Counted from the first letter of the stretch, positions 14,555 through 22,600 are shown. The stretch: 24,051 bases of DNA from UBA8950 sp034411635 (GCA_034411635.1 DAOUML010000151.1:1-24051); one strand, 5' to 3'. A program made the numbers and translations. The notes: generated by a model not told the origin, from the sequence alone.

Positions 14555-15187
14555 ATGCAATTCGAGCAACTACTTCACCTGGTCGCCGACCAACCACTTT
14601 TCGAGACGGGCTTGCTCCTTTCGGGGGATGTAGACCCGAACGATGTCCGCCGACAGTTGTCGCGCTGGGTCAGCGCGGGCAAACTGAAGCAGCTGCGCCG
14701 GGGACTGTATACCCTGGCCCCGCCCTATCAGAAAATCACTGCCCATCCCTTCCTGATCGCCAATTTCTTGATGCCCGGCTCATACGTCAGCCTGCAATCT
14801 GCGCTGGCTTATTATGGGTTGATTCCTGAATACGTTGCCCGCACCCTGAGCGTGAGCACCAGTCGCCCGGCGCAATGGAAAGATGGATTCTACTTCCAGC
14901 ACCTGGCCCCGCGCCTGTTTTTTGGCTACCAGCGCGTGGATGTAGCCCCGGAACAATCCGCCTTTATCGCTTTCCCCGAAAAAGCGCTGCTCGACCTGGC
15001 CCATCTCACCCCGAATGCCGATTCTCTCGCCTACTTGCGCCAACTTCGCCTGCAAAATCTTGATCGGCTGAATTTGGATCGTCTGCATGAATTTTCCCAG
15101 TGCGCCGCCAAACCAAAATGGAAGCGGGTGGCCGGTCACATTACAAAATTGGCCGCTGAAGAACGCGCCGACTACAAGAAAATTTAG
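14555..15187 (+). CDS. AbiEi-like antitoxin / transcriptional regulator of viral defence
   Basis: A 210-aa protein resembling AbiEi-type antitoxins (COG5340). The N-terminal winged helix (~1-60) has VRRQLSRWVSAGKLKQLRRGLYTLAP, the typical regulator end. The AbiEi body then has HPFLIANFLMPGSYVSLQSALAYYGLIPE, FIAFPEKALLDLAHLTPN and a basic C-terminus. In known type IV systems AbiEi represses its own promoter and neutralises the nucleotidyltransferase toxin AbiEii. No AbiEii gene follows; the next gene, 8 bp downstream, is a pRiA4b ORF-3-like protein. The start lies right after a -10 box, with no Shine-Dalgarno. DNA binding is likely; whether it still acts as an antitoxin is open. Confidence 0.82.
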   Translation: MQFEQLLHLVADQPLFETGLLLSGDVDPNDVRRQLSRWVSAGKLKQLRRGLYTLAPPYQKITAHPFLIANFLMPGSYVSLQSALAYYGLIPEYVARTLSVSTSRPAQWKDGFYFQHLAPRLFFGYQRVDVAPEQSAFIAFPEKALLDLAHLTPNADSLAYLRQLRLQNLDRLNLDRLHEFSQCAAKPKWKRVAGHITKLAAEERADYKKI

Positions 15188-15195
15188 GAGCCTCT

Positions 15196-16620
15196 ATGCC
15201 CACACCCAAACAAGTTTACCAATTGAAAGTGACGCTCGACGATGTCAGTCCCCCAATCTGGCGCAGGCTGCTGGTGTCAGAAGATACCAACCTTCTGACC
15301 CTGCACGAAATCATCCAGAAGGCGATGGATTGGGGTAATTATCATTTGCACATGTTTACCATCGCCAGGCAGATTTATGGCGACCCGGAAGATGACGAAT
15401 ATGGCGAGTTGGGCTCCAAAGACGAAACGCGCTATCGCCTGAATCAACTTGGCCTGGGAGAAAAAGCCCGCTTTCAGTACGAATACGACTTTGGGGACGG
15501 TTGGCAGCATACCGTTTTGGTCGAGAAAATTCTCCCGGCGGAAAAAGGAATGCACTACCCTGTCTGTCTGAAAGGGAAACGAGCCTGTCCACCCGAAGAT
15601 GTCGGCGGCGTTTGGGGCTATGAAAATTTTCTCGAAGCGATTGCCAATCCGAAGCACAAAGAGCATCATCAATACATCGAGTGGATTGGCGGTGACTTTG
15701 ACCCTGAAGCGTTCGATCTGGACGAAGTAAATAAACGCTTGCGCCACATCAAACCCGCGCGTGACGGGCGGACCTTTTCCGGTACTGGCGAGGATGATGA
15801 ATCGGATGCTGCCCAAGTACCAACTGAGCAGGAACAACTGGCGATGGCCGAAAGTATGCAAAACTGGCTAAGCGGCCTGGATGCCAAAAGTATCGCGCTT
15901 TTTGAATCCCTGCCCTTGCGCCGCGATATGCTGACTTTTCTCGATTACCTGTCCGAAAATAAGGCGGTTGGCACCCAGGCAACCGGCAACCTGCCGCTCA
16001 AAGCCGTTCACGCGATTTGCGCGCGATTTGTCGACCCGCCCAAACTGGAAGAGACCATCGGTAGCCGTACCTTCAAAGCGCGCAATGAAGACGATGTCTG
16101 GCCGCTATTTTTTGTGCATACCCTGGCCTTCCAATCCCGTATGGTTGATGGCGGCCCGTCGCGGCGTTGGAAAGTGACTCCCGAAGTCGAGATGTTCCAG
16201 CAATTTTCGCCCCCGATGCAAATAGTCTTTCTCTTGTCAAACTGGGTCTTTGTCTGTGATTGGGGACTTGCCTATCCCGACTTGGGGCTGCAAGGTGACA
16301 TGCTAACCAGATTCAAAGCAGCGGCGATGAACACCCTATTGTCTTTGCCCGAGGACGAGACTGTACCTTTTGAGTCGTTTGCCAATCAAGTGATTGAAGA
16401 GAGCGACCTGATATGGACAAGCCAGAATGAAGACTTTGTCCAGATGATGAAGCGCAGCGTCGTAGAACGGCTGCTGATTGACCCGATGACCCGCTTTGGT
16501 ATCCTGGAGTGTAGCTATCGTCCCAGCAAAATTTTGGGGGACAAATACAAAGACCTCGATACTCTGCGCTTGACCACGCTTGGCAAATTGCTCTGGCCCC
16601 TACTTAAACAGGCAGGATGA
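15196..16620 (+). CDS. plasmid pRiA4b ORF-3 family protein with long C-terminal extension
   Basis: Residues ~5-185 match the pRiA4b ORF-3 (PF07929) type: YQLKVTLDDVSPPIWRRLLV, LHEIIQKAMDWGNYHLHMF, FQYEYDFGDGWQHTVLVE, CLKGKRACPPEDVGGVWGYENFL and FDPEAFDLDEVNKRL. The function of this family is unknown. A further ~280 residues form a second, helical-looking region that I cannot assign (for example TFLDYLSENKAVG, WPLFFVHTLAFQSRMVDGG). AGGAG precedes the ATG by 7 bp. The gene starts 8 bp after the AbiEi-like gene and ends 25 bp before the AbrB-like gene, so it is probably co-transcribed with both. The partner combination suggests a defence or toxin-antitoxin role, which is inference. Confidence 0.85.
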   Translation: MPTPKQVYQLKVTLDDVSPPIWRRLLVSEDTNLLTLHEIIQKAMDWGNYHLHMFTIARQIYGDPEDDEYGELGSKDETRYRLNQLGLGEKARFQYEYDFGDGWQHTVLVEKILPAEKGMHYPVCLKGKRACPPEDVGGVWGYENFLEAIANPKHKEHHQYIEWIGGDFDPEAFDLDEVNKRLRHIKPARDGRTFSGTGEDDESDAAQVPTEQEQLAMAESMQNWLSGLDAKSIALFESLPLRRDMLTFLDYLSENKAVGTQATGNLPLKAVHAICARFVDPPKLEETIGSRTFKARNEDDVWPLFFVHTLAFQSRMVDGGPSRRWKVTPEVEMFQQFSPPMQIVFLLSNWVFVCDWGLAYPDLGLQGDMLTRFKAAAMNTLLSLPEDETVPFESFANQVIEESDLIWTSQNEDFVQMMKRSVVERLLIDPMTRFGILECSYRPSKILGDKYKDLDTLRLTTLGKLLWPLLKQAG

Positions 16621-16645
16621 TCGTTGATGTGCTGTCTGGGCTGTC

Positions 16646-16867
16646 ATGTCTGAATACTTGCAAGTCCGAAGCAATGGGCAAATTATTTTGCCCGCGCCAA
16701 CCCGTCGCAAAGCCAAAATCAAAGAAGGCGATTTGCTTGAGGCTGTCGTTGATTCCGATGGAACCATTCGTCTGGTGCCGAAATTAGCAGTCGACCGGGC
16801 ATTGGCAGAAAAATATCAGTTGGATGATATTGCCTGGGCAAAAAAACAAAAAGACCCGGAAGAATGA
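16646..16867 (+). CDS. AbrB/MazE-type antitoxin (SpoVT-AbrB swapped-hairpin)
   Basis: A 73-aa protein with a swapped-hairpin AbrB domain: LQVRSNGQIILPAPTRRKAKIKEGDLLEAVVDSDGTIRLVP. The acidic tail (LDDIAWAKKQKDPEE) would be the toxin-binding part. Such proteins bind their own promoter and a PIN or MazF toxin. It starts 25 bp after the pRiA4b-like gene without a clear ribosome site, and its stop overlaps the start of the PIN-like gene by ATGA, the usual layout of an antitoxin-toxin pair. Confidence 0.85.
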   Translation: MSEYLQVRSNGQIILPAPTRRKAKIKEGDLLEAVVDSDGTIRLVPKLAVDRALAEKYQLDDIAWAKKQKDPEE

Positions 16868-17106
16868 TGCGAATTGTGGTCTGCGACACCAGGCCTTTAT
16901 TGCATTTGTCCGAGGCAAACTTGCTGGAAATATTGCAGTTGGCCGGAGAAATTATCATTCCTCCATCTGTTCTTAAGGAATACCAGCGGAACCGACCGCA
17001 GGAAAGTTTACCAGGCTGGATTCGCGTTGAGAATTTGGATGAAAAGTATTCTTTGCATATTTGGTTGACAGCAGGGTTCTTTTGGCCGAAAAAAGATTAC
17101 TTCTGA
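16864..17106 (+). pseudogene. truncated PIN-like toxin (DUF3368/VapC-like), N-terminal fragment
   Basis: The 80-aa frame starts like DUF3368 PIN-domain proteins: IVVCDTRPLLHLSEANLLEILQLAGEIIIPPSVLKEY, with the first acidic residue of the PIN site (D in CDTRPLL). DUF3368 proteins are usually about 150-160 aa. Here the similarity fades after about residue 60-70 (WLTAGFFWPKKDYF), and the conserved second acidic cluster (GEAEAI / LxDD type) is absent in all three forward frames downstream. The fragment should lack a complete catalytic site, leaving the AbrB-like antitoxin without a working partner. Frameshift followed by deletion is the simplest explanation. Confidence 0.72.
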
Positions 17107-19571
17107 GAAATTCTCGAAAAAATACACTTGTATTATTACCTGGTATGATGCAAAATAATACAGACTGTGCGATTGTCAAAGACGAGTTCTTTTACATCTG
17201 TGTCCATTTTATGGCGAAAACGATGATCATTTGCCACCCTTGGCGAAAAACGTCTAATTTTTGCAAGAAACATTCCAGCAACGCTGTACCCCTAAAATTA
17301 CTTCAAGACCCTGCCCAATCCCACCTCCTCCGCCCGCACATCCTGCTCGACATCCTCGCCCACTTCACCCTGTTCGCCACCGATAAAAAGAAGCGAAGGC
17401 TGAAAATCATCTGCCGCTACCAGCAATACGAAGGCGCCAACGCCATCGTCCAGCGCGTGCTCGGCGGCGTCACCAAAAAGGGGCTGATTTGGCACTTCCA
17501 GGGCTCCGGCAAATCCCTGCTGATGGTCTTCGCCGCGCAAAAACTGCGCATGGCAGGCGCGCTGCGCAACCCCACCGTCATCATCGTGGTGGACAGGCTC
17601 GACCTCGACGCCCAAATCAGCGCCACCTTCCACGCCTCCGACATCCCCAACCTGGTCAAAGCCGAAACCCGCGCCGAACTCGAAACCCTGCTGCGCCAGG
17701 ACACCCGCAAAATCATCATCACCACCATTTTCAAATTTGCTGAGATACCGCCCGCCGATGTAAGGGCGGATCGCGACGCGGAGCGGCCCCAACGAAATAT
17801 CATCGTCCTAGTGGATGAAGCCCACCGCACCCAGGAAGGCGACCTGGGGCTGAAAATGCGCGCCGCCCTGCCCAACGCCTTCCTGTTCGGGCTGACGGGC
17901 ACGCCCATCAATCGCCGCGAGCGCAACACCTTCGCCGCCTTCGGCGCCGAAGAAGACCAGCGCGGTTACCTCAGCCGCTACGGTTTCGAAGAATCCATCC
18001 GCGACGGCGCTACTTTACCCCTGCACTTCGAACCGCGCCTGGTGGAACTGCACATCGACAAAGCCGCCATCGACGAAGCCTACACCGAACTGACCGGCGA
18101 ACTCTCCGACCTCGACCGCGACCAACTCGGCAAAGCCGCCGCCAAAATGAAAGTGCTCGTCAAAGTGCCCGAGCGCATCGAAGCCATCTGCGCCGATATT
18201 GCCAGGCATTTTGTGGATGTCGTCCGCCCGAACGGATTCAAGGCCCTGGTCGTGACCTTCGACCAGGACTCCTGCCTGCTCTACCGGGAGCGACTCGCCA
18301 CCCACCTGGGGCCAGATACCGTTGACGTGGTCATCTCTGTCTCTGGAAAAGAGCGCGAAGACGAGCGCTACCGCCCCTACAAACGCGACCGCGACGCCGA
18401 AGAAAAACTGCTCGACCGGTTCCGCGACCCCAACGACCCCCTGCAAATCATCGTCGTCACCGCCAAACTGCTGACCGGCTTCGACGCGCCCATCCTGGGT
18501 GCCATGTACCTCGACAAACCCATGCGCGACCACACCCTCTTGCAGGCCATCACCCGCGTCAACCGCACCTACGGCGACATGCTTCGCAAGACCCACGGCC
18601 TGATTGTGGATTACCTGGGCGTGTTCGACGATGTCGCCAAATCGCTCGAATTCGACGAAGAAGGCTTCCGCCGCGTCATCTCGGATATTGCAGCCCTGAA
18701 AACCCAACTCCCCGCCGCCATGCAAACCTGCCTGGCCTACTTCCCCGGCGTTGATAAATCGCAGGGTGGATTTGAAGGTTTGTTGGCAGCCCAGGAATGC
18801 CTGCCGAACAACGACCTGCGCGACGCCTTTGCCGCCGACTACAGCGCCCTCTCCAGCCTGTGGGAAGCCCTCTCCCCCGACCCCATCCTGGTACCCTACG
18901 AAAGCGACTACCGCTGGCTCTCGCAGGTTTACATCTCCGTCCAGCCCACCAGCGGCACCGGCGCGCTGCTCTGGCACTCGCTCGGCGCAAAGACGATAGA
19001 ACTCATCCACCAGAACATCCACGTCGAAACCGTCCGCGACGACCTGGACGAAATCGTGCTCGACCCCGCGCTGATAGAAGCCATCATCAACACCAAAGAC
19101 CCCGGCAGGAAAGCCAAAGAACTGCAACTCAAACTCGCCAACCGCCTGCGCGGCCACATGGACAACCCCCGCTACCGCAAACTCTCCGAACGCCTTGAAA
19201 AACTGCGCGAACAGCACGAAGCCGGGCAATTGCACAGCATCGCCTTCCTGAAAGCCCTGCTCGATTTAGCCACCGACCTGGTCAACACCGAAAAAGAAGC
19301 CCCCCCCGCCGAAGATGAAGACCGCGCCAAAACCGCCCTGACCGACCTGTTCCAACAAACCCGCACCCTCGAAACCCCCGTCATCGTCGAACGCATCGTG
19401 GACGACATTGACGACATCGTCCGCAAAATCCGCTTCGAAGGCTGGCAAGCCACCGAAGGCGGCAAACGCGAAGTCCGCAAGGCTCTGCGGCGCACGCTGG
19501 CGAAGTACAAACTCCACAAGGATGAGGAGTTGTTTGAGAAGACGGTTGGGTATGTGAGGGAGTATTATTAG
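17061..19571 (+). CDS. hsdR: type I restriction enzyme R subunit (HsdR), N-terminally truncated remnant
   Basis: The open frame runs 17061-19571, but recognisable HsdR sequence begins only near 17298 (LLRPHILLDILAHFTLFATDKK). The translocase is well preserved: Walker A HFQGSGKS (near 17499), DEAH box (17814-17825), FGLTGTPI, VVTAKLLTGFDAP and LLQAITRVNRTYG, then a helical C-terminus that normally docks to the methyltransferase. Full HsdR proteins are about 1000 aa or more; the N-terminal ~250 residues carrying the PD-(D/E)XK nuclease are missing. The first ~80 codons have a different composition and no family resemblance. No hsdM or hsdS is nearby. Translation could start at an in-frame ATG (17145 or 17211) but would yield no nuclease. 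Probably a decaying gene left by a deletion. Confidence 0.85.
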   Translation: MVDSRVLLAEKRLLLRNSRKNTLVLLPGMMQNNTDCAIVKDEFFYICVHFMAKTMIICHPWRKTSNFCKKHSSNAVPLKLLQDPAQSHLLRPHILLDILAHFTLFATDKKKRRLKIICRYQQYEGANAIVQRVLGGVTKKGLIWHFQGSGKSLLMVFAAQKLRMAGALRNPTVIIVVDRLDLDAQISATFHASDIPNLVKAETRAELETLLRQDTRKIIITTIFKFAEIPPADVRADRDAERPQRNIIVLVDEAHRTQEGDLGLKMRAALPNAFLFGLTGTPINRRERNTFAAFGAEEDQRGYLSRYGFEESIRDGATLPLHFEPRLVELHIDKAAIDEAYTELTGELSDLDRDQLGKAAAKMKVLVKVPERIEAICADIARHFVDVVRPNGFKALVVTFDQDSCLLYRERLATHLGPDTVDVVISVSGKEREDERYRPYKRDRDAEEKLLDRFRDPNDPLQIIVVTAKLLTGFDAPILGAMYLDKPMRDHTLLQAITRVNRTYGDMLRKTHGLIVDYLGVFDDVAKSLEFDEEGFRRVISDIAALKTQLPAAMQTCLAYFPGVDKSQGGFEGLLAAQECLPNNDLRDAFAADYSALSSLWEALSPDPILVPYESDYRWLSQVYISVQPTSGTGALLWHSLGAKTIELIHQNIHVETVRDDLDEIVLDPALIEAIINTKDPGRKAKELQLKLANRLRGHMDNPRYRKLSERLEKLREQHEAGQLHSIAFLKALLDLATDLVNTEKEAPPAEDEDRAKTALTDLFQQTRTLETPVIVERIVDDIDDIVRKIRFEGWQATEGGKREVRKALRRTLAKYKLHKDEELFEKTVGYVREYY

Positions 19572-19629
19572 CCCATGTCATTCCCGAAGAACATCGGGAC
19601 GATGTCGCACCGAAATGCGATGAAGGTTG

Positions 19630-19635
19630 TATAAT
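19630..19635 (+). promoter_or_regulatory. -10 box giving a leaderless start for the DUF4258 gene
   Basis: A perfect TATAAT lies 7 nt before the GTG at 19643. No good -35 is seen at the usual distance and there is no Shine-Dalgarno, so a leaderless transcript beginning at the GTG is likely. Confidence 0.5.
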
Positions 19636-19642
19636 TGGCATA

Positions 19643-19951
19643 GTGAAAACCTTTGAGCAAATCCGCCAACAACTGACCGCCGGGGAGTTTGAATTTACCC
19701 GTCATGCCTTGCGGCGCGCCGTCGAGCGCAATGTTTCCGAGCTGGAAATTTGCCAGGCGGCGGGAAACGCCGTCATCATCGAAGATTACCCGGATGACAA
19801 GTACGCGCCCAGTTGCCTGGTGCTGGGTTTTACGCTCAAAAATCGTCCGCTGCATTTACAGGTATCCTACGCGGACACGGACAAGGTCAGGATTATCACC
19901 CTGTACCAGCCTGACCCGAATGAATGGATTGACTTTTCAAAACGGAGGTAA
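19643..19951 (+). CDS. DUF4258 family protein, probable toxin of a toxin-antitoxin pair
   Basis: A 102-aa protein with the DUF4258 pattern: GEFEFTRHALRRAVERNVSELEIC near the N-terminus (conserved H and R residues), VIIEDYPDDKYAPSCLVLGF, and a C-terminal strand pair LHLQVSYADTDKVRIITLYQPDPNEW. The fold is related to BECR-type RNases, and members next to YgiT-type zinc-finger genes are predicted ribonuclease toxins. The frame starts with GTG just after a TATAAT box. Its stop is 2 bp before the antitoxin gene. Toxin activity is inferred from family and neighbour. Confidence 0.85.
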   Translation: MKTFEQIRQQLTAGEFEFTRHALRRAVERNVSELEICQAAGNAVIIEDYPDDKYAPSCLVLGFTLKNRPLHLQVSYADTDKVRIITLYQPDPNEWIDFSKRR

Positions 19952-19953
19952 GA

Positions 19954-20184
19954 ATGTTTAAATGTCATGTTTGCGGTTCCACCCGCGCCAATGAAACCCT
20001 GGTGACCGAGGTTTTTCAGATTGATGGCAAACCTGTCCTGGTAGAAAACATCCCCGCGCAGGTTTGCGAACGCTGCGGCGAAGAAATCTTTAGCAGTGAA
20101 ACCACTGAAAAAGTACGTTTGCTGGTGCATGGCACGGTCAAACCGATTAAATCCGTTAAAATGGATGTTTTTGCCTACGCATGA
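19954..20184 (+). CDS. YgiT-type zinc-finger antitoxin
   Basis: A 76-aa protein with two zinc-binding pairs, CHVC (4-7) and CERC (38-41), and the MqsA N-terminal pattern FQIDGKPVLVENIPAQVCERCGEEIFS. It is about half the length of MqsA and lacks the DNA-binding helix-turn-helix domain, as is usual for the short YgiT-type proteins paired with DUF4258. GGAGG lies about 5 bp before the ATG. It should neutralise the DUF4258 protein encoded just upstream. Confidence 0.88.
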   Translation: MFKCHVCGSTRANETLVTEVFQIDGKPVLVENIPAQVCERCGEEIFSSETTEKVRLLVHGTVKPIKSVKMDVFAYA

Positions 20185-20216
20185 AGCCTGCCCTGCCACG
20201 AACCAACGTTTTCCAC

Positions 20217-20244
20217 AATAGTCCGACTTTTGTCGGACTATTTT
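20217..20244. terminator. strong hairpin terminator after the toxin-antitoxin pair
   Basis: A perfect 11-bp stem, AATAGTCCGAC (20217-20227) and GTCGGACTATT (20232-20242), around a TTTT loop and followed by TT. The A-rich 5' arm and T-rich 3' arm could make it work in both directions. Confidence 0.75.
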
Positions 20245-20247
20245 GCA

Positions 20248-20403
20248 TATTCGACCAGTCCGAAGGACTTCCTGGAGAATGGAAATCATATCAGCATCGA
20301 AGGCCGCATCAAAGCCGCCGAAAACCTGGACAAACTCGGCACGCCGGTAATTAGTTTGTCGAAGAAAGTCTTGTCCCTGCTCACAGGCGGGTCGATTGGA
20401 TAA
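20248..20403 (+). other. coding-like fragment without a start, unidentified
   Basis: One frame reads through about 50 codons (contains FLENGNHISIEGRIKAAEN and TPVISLSKKVLSLLTGG) to a TAA at 20401-20403. It has no start codon or ribosome site, and I recognise no family. It may be the tail of a broken gene. Confidence 0.3.
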
Positions 20404-20625
20404 CATAGACTGCGTCAAACGCGCTCCCATCCGTTCCGGCCAGCGGGTACAGATTGCCCAGAAGCAAGACCAACTTTGCGGCAAACTGACCGAAGGCATC
20501 GTCCAGACCATCCTGACCAATTCCCCAGCCCACCTGCACGGCACCCCACAAGGGACAATGTAAAAGTCCGCCTGACGAGCGGACAGGTCGGGCAGGTCAA
20601 ACAAATCATCGAAAAAGGAACCTGA
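20404..20625 (+). pseudogene. ywbE: YwbE-like (DUF2196) pseudogene with a frameshifting insertion
   Basis: The first frame gives RSGQRVQIAQKQDQ and GKLTEGIVQTILTNSPAHLHG, a close fit to YwbE, which continues IKVRLxDGQVGRV. Here HG (codon ending 20542) is followed by 17 extra bases (20543-20559), after which VKVRLTSGQVGQVKQIIEK resumes in another frame and ends at TGA 20623-20625. The original frame hits TAA at 20561-20563. No start codon is found at the left end. YwbE proteins are about 65 aa and of unknown function. The broken gene ends 1 bp before the next start. Confidence 0.8.
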
Positions 20626-20626
20626 A

Positions 20627-22582
20627 ATGAACATACAAACCATCCCCCTCATCCCCCGCAAACTCTTGTTCGACAATCCCGACAAAACTCAGGCCCGCTT
20701 CAGCCCCGACGGCAGCAAACTGAGCTACATCGCCCCGGTAGACGGCGTGCTAAACGTCTGGGTTGGCCCGGCAGACAACCCGGAAGCCGCCAAACCCGTC
20801 ACCAATGACACCAATCGCGGCATCCGTTTTCACGAGTGGGCCTTCACCAGCCAGCACCTGCTCTACATTCAAGATAAAGGCGGTGATGAGAACTGGCGCA
20901 TCTACGGCGTCAATCTCGAAACCGGCGAAGTAACCGACTTCACCCCCTTTGAAAATGTCGCCGCCCAAATCCAGATGGTCAGCCCGAAGCACCCAACCAA
21001 AGTGCTGATTGCCCTCAATGACCGCAACCCGCAGTTCCACGACCTGCACCTGCTCGACATCACCACCGGCGAGCGTAGCCTGGTGCTTGAAAACGACCGC
21101 GGCTTCGCGGGCTTCAACACCGACTACGATTTCAACGTCCGTTTTGGCGGGCTGATGACCCCCGATGGCGGACTGGATATGCTTGAGCGCGCCGGGAACG
21201 ACTGGAAGCCATTTTTCCATATCGACATGGAAGACATGCTGACCACCCAGCCGTTCGGATTCGACGCCTCGGGCCGCATCCTGTACCTGGGCGACAGCCG
21301 CGGGCGGGACACCTCCGCCCTGGTAGCCTACGACACCCAAACGGGCAGTTTCCAACTCCTGGCCGAAAACCCCAAAGCCGACCTGAATGATGTCCTCCTC
21401 CACCCGACCGGAAAGCACGTGCAGGCCGCCTCGTTCAACCACCTGCGCGCCTCCTGGATTGTGCTCGATCCGGCCATCCAGCCTGATTTCGATTTCCTGG
21501 CCGCCTTTGCCGATGGTGACCCGCAAATTGTCAGCCGCACCAATGATGATCGTTTCTGGGTGGTTGCCTACGATTTTGACAACAGCCCGATTCGCTATTA
21601 CCGCTATGACCGCCAGCAAAAGCGGATGGACTTCCTGTTCACCAACCGCAAGGCGCTCGAAGGCCTGCCGCTGACCAAACTCTGGCCGGTCATCATCCCC
21701 GCCCGCGACGGATTGGAACTGGTCAGCTACTACACCCTGCCCTATGGCAGCGACAGCCAGCAGCCTGGTCGACCCGACCAACCCCTGCCGATGGTTTTGA
21801 TGGTCCACGGTGGCCCCTGGGGGCGCGACGTTTGGGGCTTTGACCCCTGGTACCAATGGCTGGCCAATCGCGGCTATGCTGTGCTCAGTGTCAATTTCCG
21901 CGCCTCGACTGGTTTTGGCAAGGCCTTTATCAATGCCGGGAACAAGGAATGGGGCATGGCAATGCACAACGACCTGCTCGACGCAGTCGATTGGGCAGTC
22001 AAAGAAGGCATTGCTGATAAAAACGCCGTCGCCATCATGGGCGGCAGCTATGGCGGCTACGCCACCCTGGCCGGGCTGACCTTCAGCCCCGAGGTCTTTG
22101 CCTGTGGCGTAGACATTGTCGGCCCATCGAGCCTGATTACCCTGCTGGAAACCATTCCGCCCTACTGGGCACCGATGCTGGAATTGTTCACCTCGCGCGT
22201 GGGCGACCATCGCACCGAAGAAGGCCGCGAATTCCTGAAATCGCGCTCCCCGCTGACCTTTGCCGACCGCATCCGCAAGCCGCTCTTGATTGGGCAAGGA
22301 GCCAATGACCCACGCGTCAAACAGGCCGAATCTGACCAGATTGTCCAGGCCATGCAGGCCAAAAACATCCCGGTAACCTATGTTCTCTACCCCGATGAAG
22401 GCCACGGTTTTGCCCGCCCCGAAAACAACCTGTCTTTCAATGCCGTCACCGAAGCCTTCCTCGCCAGCGTGCTCGAAGGACGTTTTGAACCCATCGGCGA
22501 CGATTTCAAAGGCTCCAGCATCACCGTCCCAAGTGGGGCGGGTCAGGTATCCGGGTTAGAAGACGCCTTGAAAGAGTTGTAA
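20627..22582 (+). CDS. S9 family peptidase (acylaminoacyl-peptidase / prolyl oligopeptidase-like)
   Basis: A 651-aa serine peptidase. The N-terminal ~370 residues carry beta-propeller-like repeats (ARFSPDGSKLSYIAP, VSPKHPTKVLIALND, LHPTGKHVQAASF). The alpha/beta-hydrolase domain has the oxyanion-side MVHGGPWG, the nucleophile elbow GGSYGGY (S474), GANDPRV (D561) and DEGHGF (H593), a complete catalytic triad. No signal peptide is seen, so a cytoplasmic peptide-degrading role is likely. AAGGA lies about 9 bp before the ATG. Only 18 bp separate it from a second S9 peptidase, implying an operon. Confidence 0.93.
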   Translation: MNIQTIPLIPRKLLFDNPDKTQARFSPDGSKLSYIAPVDGVLNVWVGPADNPEAAKPVTNDTNRGIRFHEWAFTSQHLLYIQDKGGDENWRIYGVNLETGEVTDFTPFENVAAQIQMVSPKHPTKVLIALNDRNPQFHDLHLLDITTGERSLVLENDRGFAGFNTDYDFNVRFGGLMTPDGGLDMLERAGNDWKPFFHIDMEDMLTTQPFGFDASGRILYLGDSRGRDTSALVAYDTQTGSFQLLAENPKADLNDVLLHPTGKHVQAASFNHLRASWIVLDPAIQPDFDFLAAFADGDPQIVSRTNDDRFWVVAYDFDNSPIRYYRYDRQQKRMDFLFTNRKALEGLPLTKLWPVIIPARDGLELVSYYTLPYGSDSQQPGRPDQPLPMVLMVHGGPWGRDVWGFDPWYQWLANRGYAVLSVNFRASTGFGKAFINAGNKEWGMAMHNDLLDAVDWAVKEGIADKNAVAIMGGSYGGYATLAGLTFSPEVFACGVDIVGPSSLITLLETIPPYWAPMLELFTSRVGDHRTEEGREFLKSRSPLTFADRIRKPLLIGQGANDPRVKQAESDQIVQAMQAKNIPVTYVLYPDEGHGFARPENNLSFNAVTEAFLASVLEGRFEPIGDDFKGSSITVPSGAGQVSGLEDALKEL

Positions 22583-22600
22583 GAAGGAAAAATCAACCCC

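Noticed and set aside
17061..17297. First ~80 codons of the hsdR frame as genuine HsdR N-terminus
   Set aside because: No resemblance to the HsdR nuclease domain, different composition and a TTG start; probably chance read-through across a deletion scar.
18015..19235. 406-codon minus-strand open frame
   Set aside because: Antisense to hsdR in high-GC DNA; low-complexity G/V/E-rich product, while the plus strand has all helicase motifs.
20750..22405. 551-codon minus-strand open frame
   Set aside because: Antisense to the S9 peptidase, whose catalytic triad is on the plus strand; G/V-rich shadow product.
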